Notes under the pieces: generated by a model
The model's database searches: none
Seen by the model: only the letters and a program-made list of their open reading frames with translations
Told to the model about the DNA's origin: nothing
Translations under genes and position numbers: made by a program
Assembly (NCBI RefSeq): GCF_902167145.1
Contig: NC_050100.1
Span: 201,103,974 to 201,167,973 of the forward strand
Source: Zea mays
Lineage: Eukaryota > Streptophyta > Magnoliopsida > Poales > Poaceae
Length of the DNA: 64,000 bases
Direction of reading: 5' to 3'
Shown here: positions 13,836 through 27,250 of the stretch, one piece after another
Layout of the letters: every line of letters begins with the position of its first letter
How positions within the stretch are numbered: position 1 is the stretch's first letter

Positions 13836-15809
13836 TCACATATGTTTCCTTGCCATAGATCACATTCTTGGATTTCTGGTGGAGACCATTTCTTGGGAAA
13901 GAATCCGAATGTGTTAGCCTTTGGTATTTTTGAAAATGGTCATTCATGGCTATTTTCGACAAAAATGGGGGTTGTGTGGCCATTGATCTTCGACCAGAGG
14001 CTCATACACCTCACTACACATATGTTTCCTTGCCATAGATCACATTCTTGGATTTATGGTGGAGACCATTTCTTGGCCAGAAATCCATAGGTGTTAGCCT
14101 TTAGTGTCATTGAAAATGGTCGTTCATGGTTATTTTCGACAAAAAATGGGGGTTGTGTGGCCATTGATCATCAACCAGAGGCTCGTACACTTCACCCCAC
14201 ATATGTTTTCTTGCCATATATCACATTCTTGGATTTCTGGAGGAGACCATTTCTTGGTCAAAAATCTGTTGGTGTTAGCCTTCGGTATTGTTGAAAATGG
14301 TCGTTCATGGCTATTATCGACTAAAATGGGGGTTGTGTGGCCATTTATCATCGACCGGAGGCTCGTACAATTCACCCCACATATGTTTCCTTGCCATAGA
14401 TCACATTCTTGGATTTCTGGTGGAGACCATTTCTTGGTCAAAAATCCGTACGTGTTAGCCTTCGGTATTATTGAAAATGGTCATTCATGGCTATTTTCGA
14501 CACAAATGGGGGTTGTGTGGCCATTGATCTTCGACCAGAGGCTCATACACCTCACTACACATATGTTTCCTTGCCATAGATCACATTCTTGGATTTATGG
14601 TGGAGACCATTTCTTGGTCAAAAATCCATAGGTTAGCCTTCAGTGTCATTGAAAATGGTCGTTCATGGCTATTTTCGACAAAAATGGGGGTTGTGTGGCC
14701 ATTGATCATCGACCAGAGGCTCGTACACTTCACCCCACATATGTTTTCTTGCCATAGATCAGAATCTTGGATTTCTCGTGGAGACCATTTGTTGGTCAAA
14801 AATTCATAGGTGTTAGCCTTCAGTGTCATTGAAAATGGTCATTCATGGCTATTTTCGACAAAAATGGGGGTTGTGTCGCCATTGATCATCGACCAGAGGA
14901 TCGTACACCTCACCCCACATAAGTTTCCTTGCCATATATCACATTCTTGGATTTCTGGTGGAGACCATTTCTTGGTCAAAAATCCGTAGGTGTTAGCCTT
15001 CGGTATTATAGAAAATGGTCGTTCATGGCTACTTTCGACAAAAATGGGGGTTGTGTGGCAATTGATCATCGACCAAAGGCTCATACACCTCACCCACATG
15101 TGTTTCCTTGCCATAGACCACATTCTTGGATTTCTGGTGGTGACCATTTCTTGGTCAAAAATCCGTAGGTGTTAGCCTTCGGTATTATTGAAAATGGTCA
15201 TTCATGGCTATTTTCGACAAAAATGGGGGTTGTGTGGCCATTGATCATCGACCAAAGGCTCATACACCTCACCCCACATATGTTTCCTTGCCATAGACCA
15301 CATTCTTGGATTTCTGGTGGAGACCATTTGTTGGTCAAAAATCCGTTGGTGTTAGCTTTCGGTATTATTGAAAATGGTCGTTCATGGCTATTTTCATCAA
15401 AAATGGGGGTTGTGTGTCCATTTATCATCGACCAAAGGCTCGTACACCTCACCCCACATTTGTTTCCTTGCCATAGAGCACACTCTTGGATTTCTGGTGG
15501 AGACCATTTCTTGGTCAAAAATTCGTACGTGTTAGCCTTCGGTATTATTGAAAATGGTCGTTCATGGCTATTTTTGACAAAATGGGGGTTGTGTGGCCAT
15601 TGATCATCGACCAGAGGCTCGTACACCTCACCCACATATGTTTCCTTGCCGCAGATCACATTCTTGGATTTCTGGTGGAGACCATTTCTTGGTCAAAAAC
15701 CCGTACGTGTTAGCCTTCGGTATTATTGAAAATGGTCGTTCATGGCTATTTTTGACAAAATAGAGGTTATGTGGCATTGATCATCGACCAGAGGCTCATA
15801 CACCTCACC
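13836..15809 (-). repeat. 1,974-bp tandem duplication, copy 1 (11 monomers)
   Basis: This 11-monomer block is followed directly by a near-identical copy, offset exactly 1,974 bp. Shared private marks include GGGAAAGAATCCGAATG, GGCCAGAAATCCATAGG, CATATATCACATTC, CGACCGGAGG, CGACACAAATGGGGG and the short CCATAGGTTAGCC. The left edge is set where copy 1 has ACACCTCACATATG (5 bases short) while copy 2 has the full CCTCACCCCACATATG. Confidence 0.9.
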
Positions 15810-17783
15810 CCACATATGTTTCCTTGCCATAGATCACATTCTTGGATTTCTGGTGGAGACCATTTCTTGGGAAAGAATCCGAATGTGTTAGCCTTTGGTA
15901 TTTTTGAAAATGGTCATTCATGGCTATTTTCGACAAAAATGGGGGTTGTGTGGCCATTGATCTTCGACCAGAGGCTCATACACCTCACTACACATATGTT
16001 TCCTTGCCATAGATCACATTCTTGGATTTATGGTGGAGACCATTTCTTGGCCAGAAATCCATAGGTGTTAGCCTTTAGTGTCATTGAAAATGGTCATTCA
16101 TGGTTATTTTCGACAAAAAATGGGGGTTGTGTGGCCATTGATCATCAACCAGAGGCTCGTACACTTCACCCCACATATGTTTTCTTGCCATATATCACAT
16201 TCTTGGATTTCTGGAGGAGACCATTTCTTGGTCAAAAATCTGTTGGTGTTAGCCTTCGGTATTGTTGAAAATGGTCGTTCATGGCTATTATCGACTAAAA
16301 TGGGGGTTGTGTGGCCATTTATCATCGACCGGAGGCTCGTACAATTCACCCCACATATGTTTCCTTGCCATAGATCACATTCTTGGATTTCTGGTGGAGA
16401 CCATTTCTTGGTCAAAAATCCGTACGTGTTAGCCTTCGGTATTATTGAAAATGGTCATTCATGGCTATTTTCGACACAAATGGGGGTTGTGTGGCCATTG
16501 ATCTTCGACCAGAGGCTCATACACCTCACTACACATATGTTTCCTTGCCATAGATCACATTCTTGGATTTATGGTGGAGACCATTTCTTGGTCAAAAATC
16601 CATAGGTTAGCCTTCAGTGTCATTGAAAATGGTCGTTCATGGCTATTTTCGACAAAAATGGGGGTTGTGTGGCCATTGATCATCGACCAGAGGCTCGTAC
16701 ACTTCACCCCACATATGTTTTCTTGCCATAGATCAGAATCTTGGATTTCTCGTGGAGACCATTTGTTGGTCAAAAATTCGTAGGTGTTAGCCTTCAGTGT
16801 CATTGAAAATGGTCATTCATGGCTATTTTCGACAAAAATGGGGGTTGTGTCGCCATTGATCATCGACCAGAGGATCGTACACCTCACCCCACATAAGTTT
16901 CCTTGCCATATATCACATTCTTGGATTTCTGGTGGAGACCATTTCTTGGTCAAAAATCCGTAGGTGTTAGCCTTCGGTATTATAGAAAATGGTCGTTCAT
17001 GGCTACTTTCGACAAAAATGGGGGTTGTGTGGCAATTGATCATCGACCAAAGGCTCATACACCTCACCCACATGTGTTTCCTTGCCATAGACCACATTCT
17101 TGGATTTCTGGTGGTGACCATTTCTTGGTCAAAAATCCGTAGGTGTTAGCCTTCGGTATTATTGAAAATGGTCATTCATGGCTATTTTCGACAAAAATGG
17201 GGGTTGTGTGGCCATTGATCATCGACCAAAGGCTCATACACCTCACCCCACATATGTTTCCTTGCCATAGACCACATTCTTGGATTTCTGGTGGAGACCA
17301 TTTGTTGGTCAAAAATCCGTAGGTGTTAGCTTTCGGTATTATTGAAAATGGTCGTTCATGGCTATTTTCATCAAAAATGGGGGTTGTGTGTCCATTTATC
17401 ATCGACCAAAGGCTCGTACACCTCACCCCACATTTGTTTCCTTGCCATAGAGCACACTCTTGGATTTCTGGTGGAGACCATTTCTTGGTCAAAAATTCGT
17501 ACGTGTTAGCCTTCGGTATTATTGAAAATGGTCGTTCATGGCTATTTTTGACAAAATGGGGGTTGTGTGGCCATTGATCATCGACCAGAGGCTCGTACAC
17601 CTCACCCACATATGTTTCCTTGCCGCAGATCACATTCTTGGATTTCTGGTGGAGACCATTTCTTGGTCAAAAATCCGTACGTGTTAGCCTTCGGTATTAT
17701 TGAAAATGGTCGTTCATGGCTATTTTTGACAAAATAGAGGTTATGTGGCATTGATCATCGACCAGAGGCTCATACACCTCATC
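15810..17783 (-). repeat. 1,974-bp tandem duplication, copy 2
   Basis: Second copy. Reading both, I noticed only single-base differences at 14,122/16,096, 14,806/16,780, 15,346/17,320 and 15,700/17,674, so the duplication is very recent relative to the divergence among monomers. The right edge is where copy 1 ends in CTTGCCATAG context and this copy runs into TTTGACATAGATC. Confidence 0.9.
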
Positions 17784-19651
17784 CCACATATGTTTCTTTG
17801 ACATAGATCACATTTTTGGATTTCTGGTGGAGACCATTTCTTGGGCAAAAATCTGAATGTGTTAGCCTTCGGTATTATTGAAAATGGTCATTCATGGCTA
17901 TTTTCGACAAAAATGGGGGTTGTGTGGCCATTTATTTTCAACCAGAGGCTCATACACCTCACTACACATATGTTTTCTTGCCATAGATCACATTCTTGGA
18001 TCTATGGTGGAGACCAGTTCTTGGTCAAAAATCCATAGGTGTTAGCCTTCAGTGTCATTGAAAATAGTCGTTCATGGCAATTTTCGACAAAAATGGGGGT
18101 TGTGTGGCCATTGATAATCGACCAGGGGCTTGTACACCTCACCCCACATATGTTTCCTTGCCATAGATCACATTCTTGGATTTCTGGTGGAGACCATTTC
18201 TTGGTCAAAAATCCGTAGGTGTTAGCCTTCGGTATTATTGAAAATGGTCGTTCATGGCTATTTTCGACAAAAATGGGGGTTGTGTGGCCATTTATCATCG
18301 ACCAGAGGCTCGTACACCTCACCCCACATATGTTTAATTGCCATAGATCACAATCTTGGATTTCTCGTGGAAGCCATTTCTTGGTCAAAAATCCGTACGT
18401 GTTAGCCTTCGGTATTATTGTAAATGGTCGTTCATGGCTGTTTTCGACAAAAATGGGGGTTGTGTGGCCATTGATCATCGACCAGAGGCTCGTACACCTC
18501 ACCCCAATATGTTTCCTTGCCATAGATCATATTCTTGGATTTCTGGTGGAGACGATTTCTTGGTAAAAAATTCGTAGGTGTTAGCCTTCGGTATTATTGA
18601 AAATGGTCGTTCATGGCTATTTTCGAGAAAATGGGGGTTGTGTGGCCATTGATCATCGACCAGAGGCTCGTACACCTCACCCACATATGTTTCCTTGCCG
18701 TAGATCACATTCTTGGATTTCTGGTGGAGACCATTTCTTCGTAAAAAATCCGTACGTGTTAGCCTTCGGTATTATTGAAAATGGTCGTTCATGGCTATTT
18801 TTGACAAAATAGAGGTTCTGTGGCCATTGATCATCGACCAGAGGCTCATACAGCTCACCCCACATATGTTTCCTTGACATAGATCACATTTTTGGATTTC
18901 TGGTGGAGACCATTTCTTGGGCAAAAATCTGAATGTGTTAGCCTTCGGTATTATTGAAAATGGTCATTCATGGCTATTTTCGACAAAAATGGGGGTTGTG
19001 TGGCCATTTATCTTCAACCAGAGGCTCATACACCTCACTACACATATGTTTTCTTGCCATAGATCACATTCTTGGATCTATGGTGGAGACCAGTTCTTGG
19101 TCAAAAATCCATAGGTGTTAGCCTTCAGTGTCATTGAAAATAGTCGTTCATGGCAATTTTCGACAAAAATGGGGGTTGTGTGGCCATTGATAATCGACCA
19201 GGGGCTCGTACACCTCACCCCACATATGTTTCCTTGCCATAGATCACATTCTTGGATTTCTGGTGGAGACCATTTCTTGGTCAAAAATCCGTAGGTGTTA
19301 GCCTTCGGTATTATTGAAAATGGTCGTTCATGGCTATTTTCGACAAAAATGGGGGTTGTGTGGCCATTTATCATCGACCAGAGGCTCGTACACCTCACCC
19401 CACATATGTTTAATTGCCATAGATCACAATCTTGGATTTCTCGTGGAGGCCATTTCTTGGTCAAAAATCCGTACGTGTTAGCCTTCGGTATTATTGAAAA
19501 TGGTCGTTCATGGCTGTTTTCGACAAAAATGGGGGTTGTGTGGCCATTGATCATCGACCAGAGGCTCGTACACCTCACACCAATATGTTTCCTTTCCATA
19601 GATCATATTCTTGGATTTCTGGTGGAGACGATTTCTTGGTAAAAAATCCGT
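17500..19651 (-). repeat. 1,076-bp tandem duplication, two copies (6 monomers each)
   Basis: Copy 1 is about 17,500-18,575 and copy 2 about 18,576-19,651, offset 1,076 bp. Shared private marks: CCTCACCCACATATG (one C short) near 17,605 and 18,680, AAAATAGAGGTT, TTTTCAACCAGAGG/TCTTCAACCAGAGG, GACCAGTTCTTGG, TAATCGACCAGGGGCT, TGTTTAATTGCC and GAGACGATTTCTTGG. These same marks reappear at 32.4-33.5 kb. Confidence 0.8.
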
Positions 19652-20717
19652 AGGTGTTAGCCTTCGGAATTATTGAAAATGGTCGTTCATGGTTATTTTC
19701 GACAAAAATGGGGGTTGTGTGGCCATTGATCATCGATCAGAGGCTCGTACACCTCACCCCACATATGTTTCCTTGCCATAGATCACATTCTTGGATTTCT
19801 GGTGGAGATCTTTCTTGGTCAAAAATCCGTAGGTGTTAGCCTTCGGTATTATTGTAAATGGTCGTTCATGGCTATTTTCGACAAAAATGGGGGTTGTGTG
19901 GCCATTGATCATCGACCAGAGGCTCATACACCTCACCCCACATATGTTTCCTTGCCATAGATCATATTCTTGGATTTCTGGTGGAGACCATTTCTTGGTC
20001 AAAAATCCGTACGTGTTAGCCTTCGGTATTATTGAAAATGGTCATTCATGGCTATTTTCGACACAAATGGGGGTTGTGTGGCCATTGATCTTCGACCAGA
20101 GGCTCATACACCTCACTACACATATGTTTCCTTGCCATAGATCACATTCTTGGATTTATGGTGGAGACCATTTGTTGGTCAAAAATCCATAGGTGTTAGC
20201 CTTCAGTGTCATTGAAAATGGTCGTTCATGGCTATTTTCGACAAAAATGGGGGTTGTGTGGCCATTGATCATCGACCAGAGGCTCGTACACTTCACCCCA
20301 CATATGTTTTCTTGCCATAGATCATAATCTTGGATTTCTCGTTGAGACCATTTGTTGGTCAAAAATTCGTAGGTGTTAGCCTTCAGTGTCATTGAAAATG
20401 GTCATTCATGGCTATTTTCGACAAAAATGGGGGTTGTGTCGCCATTGATCATCGACCAAAGGCTCGTACACCTCACCCCACATAAGTTTCCTTGCCATAG
20501 ATCACATTCTTGGATTTCTGGTGGAGACCATTTCTTGGTTAAAAATCCGTAGGTGTTAGCCTTCGGTATTATTGAAAATGGTCGTTCATGGTTATTTTCG
20601 ACAAAAATGGGGGTTGTGTGGCAATTGATCATCGACCAAAGGCTCATACACCTCACCCCACATATGTTTCCTTGCCATAGACCACATTCTTGGATTTCTG
20701 GTGGAGACCATTTCTTG
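18098..20717 (-). repeat. 2.62-kb direct duplication, left copy (flanks the inserted C block)
   Basis: This R segment matches 31,931-34,550 at a constant offset of 13,833 bp without length change. I count roughly 20 base differences by eye. The match starts exactly at the C-to-R junction at 31,931 and ends exactly at the R-to-C junction at 20,717, so the two copies bracket the 11.2-kb C block like a giant target duplication. Confidence 0.9.
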
Positions 20718-20730
20718 CCATACACCTCAT
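20718..20730. other. Filler DNA at the R-to-C orientation junction
   Basis: R sequence stops within GAGACCATTTCTTG (20,717). C sequence starts at GGCTAACACC (20,731). Between them are 13 bases, CCATACACCTCAT. The core CATACACCTCA equals a stretch of the R unit (GCTCATACACCTCACCCC) that does not belong at this place in the monomer, so the filler looks copied from nearby satellite. Confidence 0.8.
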
Positions 20731-21674
20731 GGCTAACACCTATGGATTTCTGACCCAGAAATGGTCTCCACCATAAATCCAAGAATGTGATCTATGACAA
20801 GGAAACATATGTGTAGTGAGGTGTATGATCCTCTGGTCGAAGATCAATGGCCACACAACCCCCATTTTTGTTGAAAATAGCCATGAATGACCATTTTCAA
20901 AAATACCAAAGGCTAACACATTCGGATTTTTTCCCAAGAAATGGTCTCCACCTGAAATCCAAGAATGTGATCTATGGCAAGGAAACATATGTGGGGTGAG
21001 GTGTACGAGCCTCTGGTCGATGATCAATGGTCACACAACCCCATTTTGCCAAAAATAGCCATCAACGTCCATTTTCAATAATACCGAAGGCTAACACGTA
21101 CGAATTTTTGACCAAAAAATGGTCTCCACCAGAAATCCAAGAATGTGATCTATGGCAAGGAAACATATGTGGGGTGAGGTTTACGAGCCTCTAGTCGATG
21201 ATAGATGGCCACACAACCCCCATTTTTGATGAAAATAGCCATGAGCGACCATTTTCTATAATACTAGAGGCTAACACCTACGGATTTTTTACTAAGAAAT
21301 GGCCTCCACCAGAAATCCAAGAATGTGATCTATGGCAAGGAAACATATGTGGGGTGAGGTGTATGAGCCTCTGGTCGATGATCAATGGCCACACAACCCC
21401 CATTTTTTGTCGAAAATAGCCTTGAACGACCATTTTCAATAATACCGAAGACTAACACCTACGGATTTTTGACCAAGAAATGGTCTCCACCAGAAATCCA
21501 AGAATGTGATCTATGGCAAGGAAACATATGTGAGGTGAGGTGTACGAGCCTCTGGTCGATGATCAATGGCCACACAACCCTATTTTTTGTCGAAAATAGC
21601 CATGAAAGACCATTTTCAATGACACTGAAGGCTAACACCTACGGATTTTTGACCAAGAAATGGTCTCCACCAGA

Positions 21675-21700
21675 AATAAAAGAATGTGGGGTGAAGTGTA
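21675..21700 (+). repeat. Diagnostic 24-bp deletion monomer, C copy 1
   Basis: AAAAGAATGTGGGGTGAAG joins AGAATGTG directly to GGGGTGA, the reverse complement of the deletion near 12,965. Matches the donor copy near 47,231. Confidence 0.85.
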
Positions 21701-24700
21701 CGAGCCTTTGGTCGATGATCAATTGCCACATGACCCCCATTTTTGTCGAAAATAGCCATGAATGACCATTTTCAATAATACCGAAGGCTAACACGTACGG
21801 ATTTTTGACCAAGAAATGGTCTCCACCAGATATCCAAGAATGTGATCTATGGCAAGGAAACATATGTGGGGTGAGGTGTATGAGCCTCTGGTCGATGATA
21901 AATGGCCACACAACCCCCATTTTAGTCGAAAATAGCCATGAACGACCATTTTCAATAATACCGAAGGCTAACACCAACAGATTTTTGGACAAGAAATGGT
22001 CTCCACCAGAAATCCAAGAATGTGATCTATGGCAAGAAAACATATGTGGGGTGAAGTGTACGAGCCTCTGGTCGATGATCAATGGCCACACAACCCCCAT
22101 TTTTGTCGAAAATAGCCATGAACGACCATTTTCAATGACACTGAAGGCTAACACCTATGGATTTTTGACCAAGAAATGGTCTCCACCATAAATCCAAGAA
22201 TTTTATCTATGGCAAGGAAACATATGGGTAGTGAGGTCTATGAGCCTCTGGTCAAAGATCAATGGCCACACAACCCCCATTTGTGTCGAAAATAGCCGTG
22301 AATGACCATTTTCAAGAATACCGAAGGCTAACACATTCGGATTTTTGCCCAAGAAATGGTCTCCACTAGAAATCCAAGAATGTGATCTATGGCAAGGAAA
22401 CATATGTGGGGTGAGGTGTACAAGCCTCTGGTCGATGATCAATGGCCACACAACCCCCATTTTGTCGAAAATAGCCATGAACGACCATTTTCAATAATAC
22501 CGAAGGCTAACACGTACGAATTTTCGACCAAGAAATGGTCTCCACCAGAAATCCAAGAATGTGATCTATGGCAAGGAAACATATGTGGGGTGAGGTGTAC
22601 GAGCCTCTGGTCGTTGATAAATGGCCACACAACCCCCATTTTTGATAAAAATAGCCATGAACGACCATTTTCAATAATACTAGAGGCTAACACCTACAGA
22701 TTTTTTACCAAGAAATGGTCTCCACCAGAAATCTAAGAATGTGATCTACGGCAAGGAAACATATGTGGGGTGAGGTGTATGAGCCTCTGGTTGATGATCA
22801 TTGGCCACACAACCCCATTTTTGTCGAAAATAGCCATGAACGACCATTTTCAATAATACCGAAGGCTAACACCTATGGATTTTTGACCAAGAAATGGTCT
22901 CCACTAGAAATCCAAGAATATGATTTATGGCAAGGAAACATATGTGGGGTGAGGTGTACGAGCCTCTGGTCGATGATCAATGGCCACACAACCCCTATTT
23001 TTGTCGAAAATAGCCATGAACAACCATTTTCAATGACACTTAAGGCTAACACCTACGGATTTTTGACCAAGAAATGGTCTCCACCATAAATCCAAGAATG
23101 TGATCTATGGCAAGGAAACATATGTGTAGTGAGGTCTATGAGCCTCTGGTCGAATATCAATGGCCACACAACCCCCATTTTTGTCGAAAATAGCCATGAA
23201 CAACCATTTTCAATAGTACCGAAGGCTAACACATTCGGATTTTTGACCAAAAAATGGTCTCCACCAGAAATCAAACAATGTGATCAATGGCAAGGAAACA
23301 TATGTGGGGTGAGGCTTACGAGCCTCTAGTTGATGATCATTGGCCACACAACCCCCATTTTTGTCAAAAATAGCCATGAATGACCATTTTCAATAATACC
23401 GAAGGCTAACATGTATGGATTTTTGACCAAGAAATGGTCTCCACCAGAAATCCAAGAATGTGATCTATGGCAAGGAAACATATGTGGGGTGAGGTGTATG
23501 AGCCTCTGGTCGATGATAAATGGCCACACAACCCCCATTTTAGTCGAAAATAGCCATGAACGACCATTTTCAATAATACCGAAGGCTAACACCAACAGAT
23601 TTTTGACCAAGAAATGGTCTCCACCAGAAATCCTATAATGTGATCTCTGGCAAGAAAACATATGTGGGGTGAAGTGTACGAGCCTCTGGTCGATGATCAA
23701 TGGCCACACAAACCCCATTTTTGTCGAAAATAGCCATGAACGACCATTTTCAATGACACTGAAGGCTAACACCTACGGATTTTTGACCAAGAAATGGTCT
23801 CCACAATAAATCCAAGAATGTGATCTATGGCAAGGAAACATATGTGTAGTGAGGTGTATGAGCCTTTGGTCGAATATCAATGGCCACACAACCCCCATTT
23901 TTGTCAAAAATAGCCATGAACGACCATTTTCAATAGTACCGAAGGCTAAAACATTCAGATTTTTGACCAAGAAATGGTCTCCACCAGGAATCAAAGAATG
24001 TGATCTATGGCAAGGAAACATATATGGGGTGAGGTTTACGAGCCTCTGGTCGATGATCAATGGCCACACAACCCCCATTTTTGTCGAAAATAGCCATGAA
24101 TGACCATTTTCAATAATACTAAAGGCTAACACGTACAGATTTTTGACCAATAAATGGTCTCCACCGGAAATCCAAGAATGTGATCTATGGCAAGGAAACA
24201 TATGTGGGGTGAGGTGTACGAGCCTCTGGTTGATGATCATTGGCCACATAACCCCCATTTTTGTCGAAATTAGCCATGAATGACCATATTCAATAATACC
24301 GAAGGCTAACACGTACAGATTTTTGACCAAGAAATGGTCTCCACCAGAAATCCAAGAATGTGATCATGGCAAGGAAACATATGTGGGGTGAATTGCACGA
24401 GCCTCTGGTCGATGATAAATGGCCACACAACCCCCATTTTAGTTGAAAATAGCCATGAACGACCATTTTCAATAATACCGAAGGCTAACACCAACAGATT
24501 TTTGACCAAGGAATGGCTCCTCCAGAAATCCAAGAATGTGATCTATGGCAAGAAAACATATGTGTAGTGAGGTGTATGAGCCCCTGGTTGAAGATAAATG
24601 GCCACACAACCCCCATTTTTGTCGAAAATAGCCATGAATGACCATTTTCAATAATACCGAAGGCTAACACATTCGGATTTTTGCCCAAGAAATGGTCTCC

Positions 24701-27224
24701 ACCAGAAATCCAAAAATGTGATCTATGTCAAGGAAACATATGTGGGGTGAGGTGTATGAGCCTCTGGTCGATGATCAATGGCCATAGAACCTCTGTTTTG
24801 TTAAAAATAGCCATGAACGACCATTTTCAATAATGCCGAAGGCTAACACGTACGGATTTTTGACCAAGAAATGGTCTCCACCAGAAATCGAAGAATGTGA
24901 ACTATGGCAAGGAAACATATGTGGGTGAGGTGTACAAGCCTCTGGTCGATGATCAATGGCCACACAACCCCCATTTTGTCGAAAATAGCCATGAACGACC
25001 ATTTTCAATAATACCGAAGGCTAACACGTACGAATTTTTGACCAAGAAATGGTCTCCACCAGAAATCCAAGAGTGTGCTCTATGGCAAGGAAACATATGT
25101 GGGGTGAGGTGTACGAGCCTCTGGTCGATGATAAATGGCCACACAACCCCCATTTTTGATGAAAATAGCCATGAACGACCATTTTCAATAATACCGAAAG
25201 CTAACACCTACTAATTTTTGACCAACAAATGGTCTCCACCAGAAATCCAAGAATGTGGTCTATGGCAAGGAAACATATGTGGGGTGAGGTGTATGAGCCT
25301 TTGGTCGATGATCAATGGCCACACAACACCCATTTTTGTCGAAAATAGCCATGAACGACCATTTTCAATAATACCGAAGGCTAACACCTACGGATTTTTG
25401 ACCAAGAAATGGTCACCACCAGAAATCCAAGAATGTGGTCTATGGCAAGGAAACACATGTGGGGTGAGGTGTATGAGCCTTTGGTCGATGATCAATTGCC
25501 ACACAACCCCCATTTTTGTCGAAAATAGCCATGAACGACGATTTTCAATAATACCGAAGGCTAATACCTACGCATTTTTGACCAAGAAATGGTCTCCACC
25601 AGAAATCCAAGAATGTGATATATGGCAAGGAAACTTATGTCGGGTGAGGTGTACGATCCTTTGGTCGATGATCAATGGCGACACAACCCCCATTTTTGTC
25701 GAAAATAGCTATGAATGACCATTTTCAATGACACTGAAGGCTAACACCTACGAATTTTTGACCAACAAATGGTCTCCACGAGAAATCCAAAATTCTGATC
25801 TATGGCAAGAAAACATATGTGGGGTGAAGTGTACGTGCCTCTGGTCGATGATCAATGGCCACACAACCCCCATTTTTGTCGAAAATAGCCATGAACGACC
25901 ATTTTCAATGACACTGAAGGCTAACACCTATGGATTTTTGACCAAGAAATGGTCTCCACCATAAATCCAAGAATGTGATCTTTGGCAAGGAAACATAAGT
26001 GTAGTGAGGTGTATGAGTCTCTTGTTGAAGATCAATGGCCACATAACCCCCATTTTTGTCGAAAATAGCCATGAATGACCATTTTCAATAATACCGAAGG
26101 CTAACACGTACGGATTTTTGACCAAGAAATGGTCTCCACCAGAAATCCAAGAATGTGATCTATGGCAAGGAAACATATGTGGGGTGAATTGTACGAGCCT
26201 CTGGTCGATAATAAATGGCCACACAACCCCCATTTTAGTCGAAAATAGCCATGAACGACCATTTTCAATAATACCGAAGGCTAACACCAACAGATTTTTG
26301 ACCAAGAAATGGTCTCCTCCAGAAATCCAAGAATGTGTTCTATGGCAAGAAAACATATGTGGGGTGAAGTGTACGAGCCTCTGGTTGATGATCAATGGCC
26401 ACACAACCCCCATTTTTGTCGAAAATAGCCATGAACGACCATTTTCAATGACACTAAAGGCTAACACCTATGGATTTCTGACCCAGAAATGGTCTCCACC
26501 ATAAATCCAAGAATGTGATCTATGACAAGGAAACATATGTGTAGTGAGGTGTATGATCCTCTGGTCGAAGATCAATGGCCACACAACCCCCATTTTTGTT
26601 GAAAATAGCCATGAATGACCATTTTCAAAAATACCAAACGCTAACACATTCGGATTTTTTCCCAAGAAATGGTCTCCACCTGAAACCCAAGAATGTGATC
26701 TATGGCAAGGAAACATATGTGGGGTGAGGTTTATGAGCCTCTAGTCTATGATAGATGGCCACACAACCAACATTTTTGATGAAAATAGCCATGAGCGACC
26801 ATTTTCTATAATACTAGAGGCTAACACCTATAGATTTTTTACTAAGAAATGGCCTCCACCAGAAATCCAAGAATGTGATCTATGGCAAGGAAACATATGT
26901 GGGGTGAGGTGTATGAGCCTCTGGTCGATGATCAATGGCCACACAACCCCCATTTTTGTCGAAAATAGCCATGAACGACCATTTTCAATAATACCGAAGA
27001 CTAACACCTACGGATTTTTGACCAAGAAATGGTCTCCACCAGAAATCCAAGAATGTGATCTATGGCAAGGAAACATATGTGAGGTGAGGTGTACGAGCCT
27101 CTGGTCGATGATCAATGGCCACACAACCCTTTTTTTTGTCGAAAATAGCCATGAACGACCATTTTCAATGATACTGAAGGCTAACACCTACGGATTTTTG
27201 ACCATGAAATGGTCACCACCAGAA

Positions 27225-27250
27225 ATAAAAGAATGTGGGGTGAGGTGTAC
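27225..27250 (+). repeat. Diagnostic 24-bp deletion monomer, C copy 2
   Basis: Same AGAATGTGGGGTGAGG junction. It corresponds to the donor copy near 53,496 at the 26,260-bp offset. Confidence 0.85.

Larger units (their letters stand above)
1..20717 (-). repeat. knob180 satellite array, segment 1 (R orientation)
   Basis: Uninterrupted head-to-tail monomers of about 180 bp, about 115 copies, all in R orientation (landmark GGTTGTGTGGCCATTGATC on +). The 180-bp spacing is directly visible, e.g. GTGGAGACCATTTCTTGGTC recurs at 2,941 and 3,121. The monomer matches the maize knob 180-bp repeat as I know it. Knobs are late-replicating heterochromatin and are pulled poleward as neocentromeres in the presence of abnormal chromosome 10; that is established for the family, not shown here. 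The left edge is the window edge, so the array continues outside. Monomers differ by scattered substitutions and small indels and are arranged in multi-monomer duplications listed separately. Frames stay open over long stretches on both strands only because the period is a multiple of three. Confidence 0.95.

Noticed and set aside
20718..20730. Filler as a target site or recombinase site
   Set aside because: It has no dyad symmetry or partner at 31,929 or 38,156, and its core is explained by satellite sequence.
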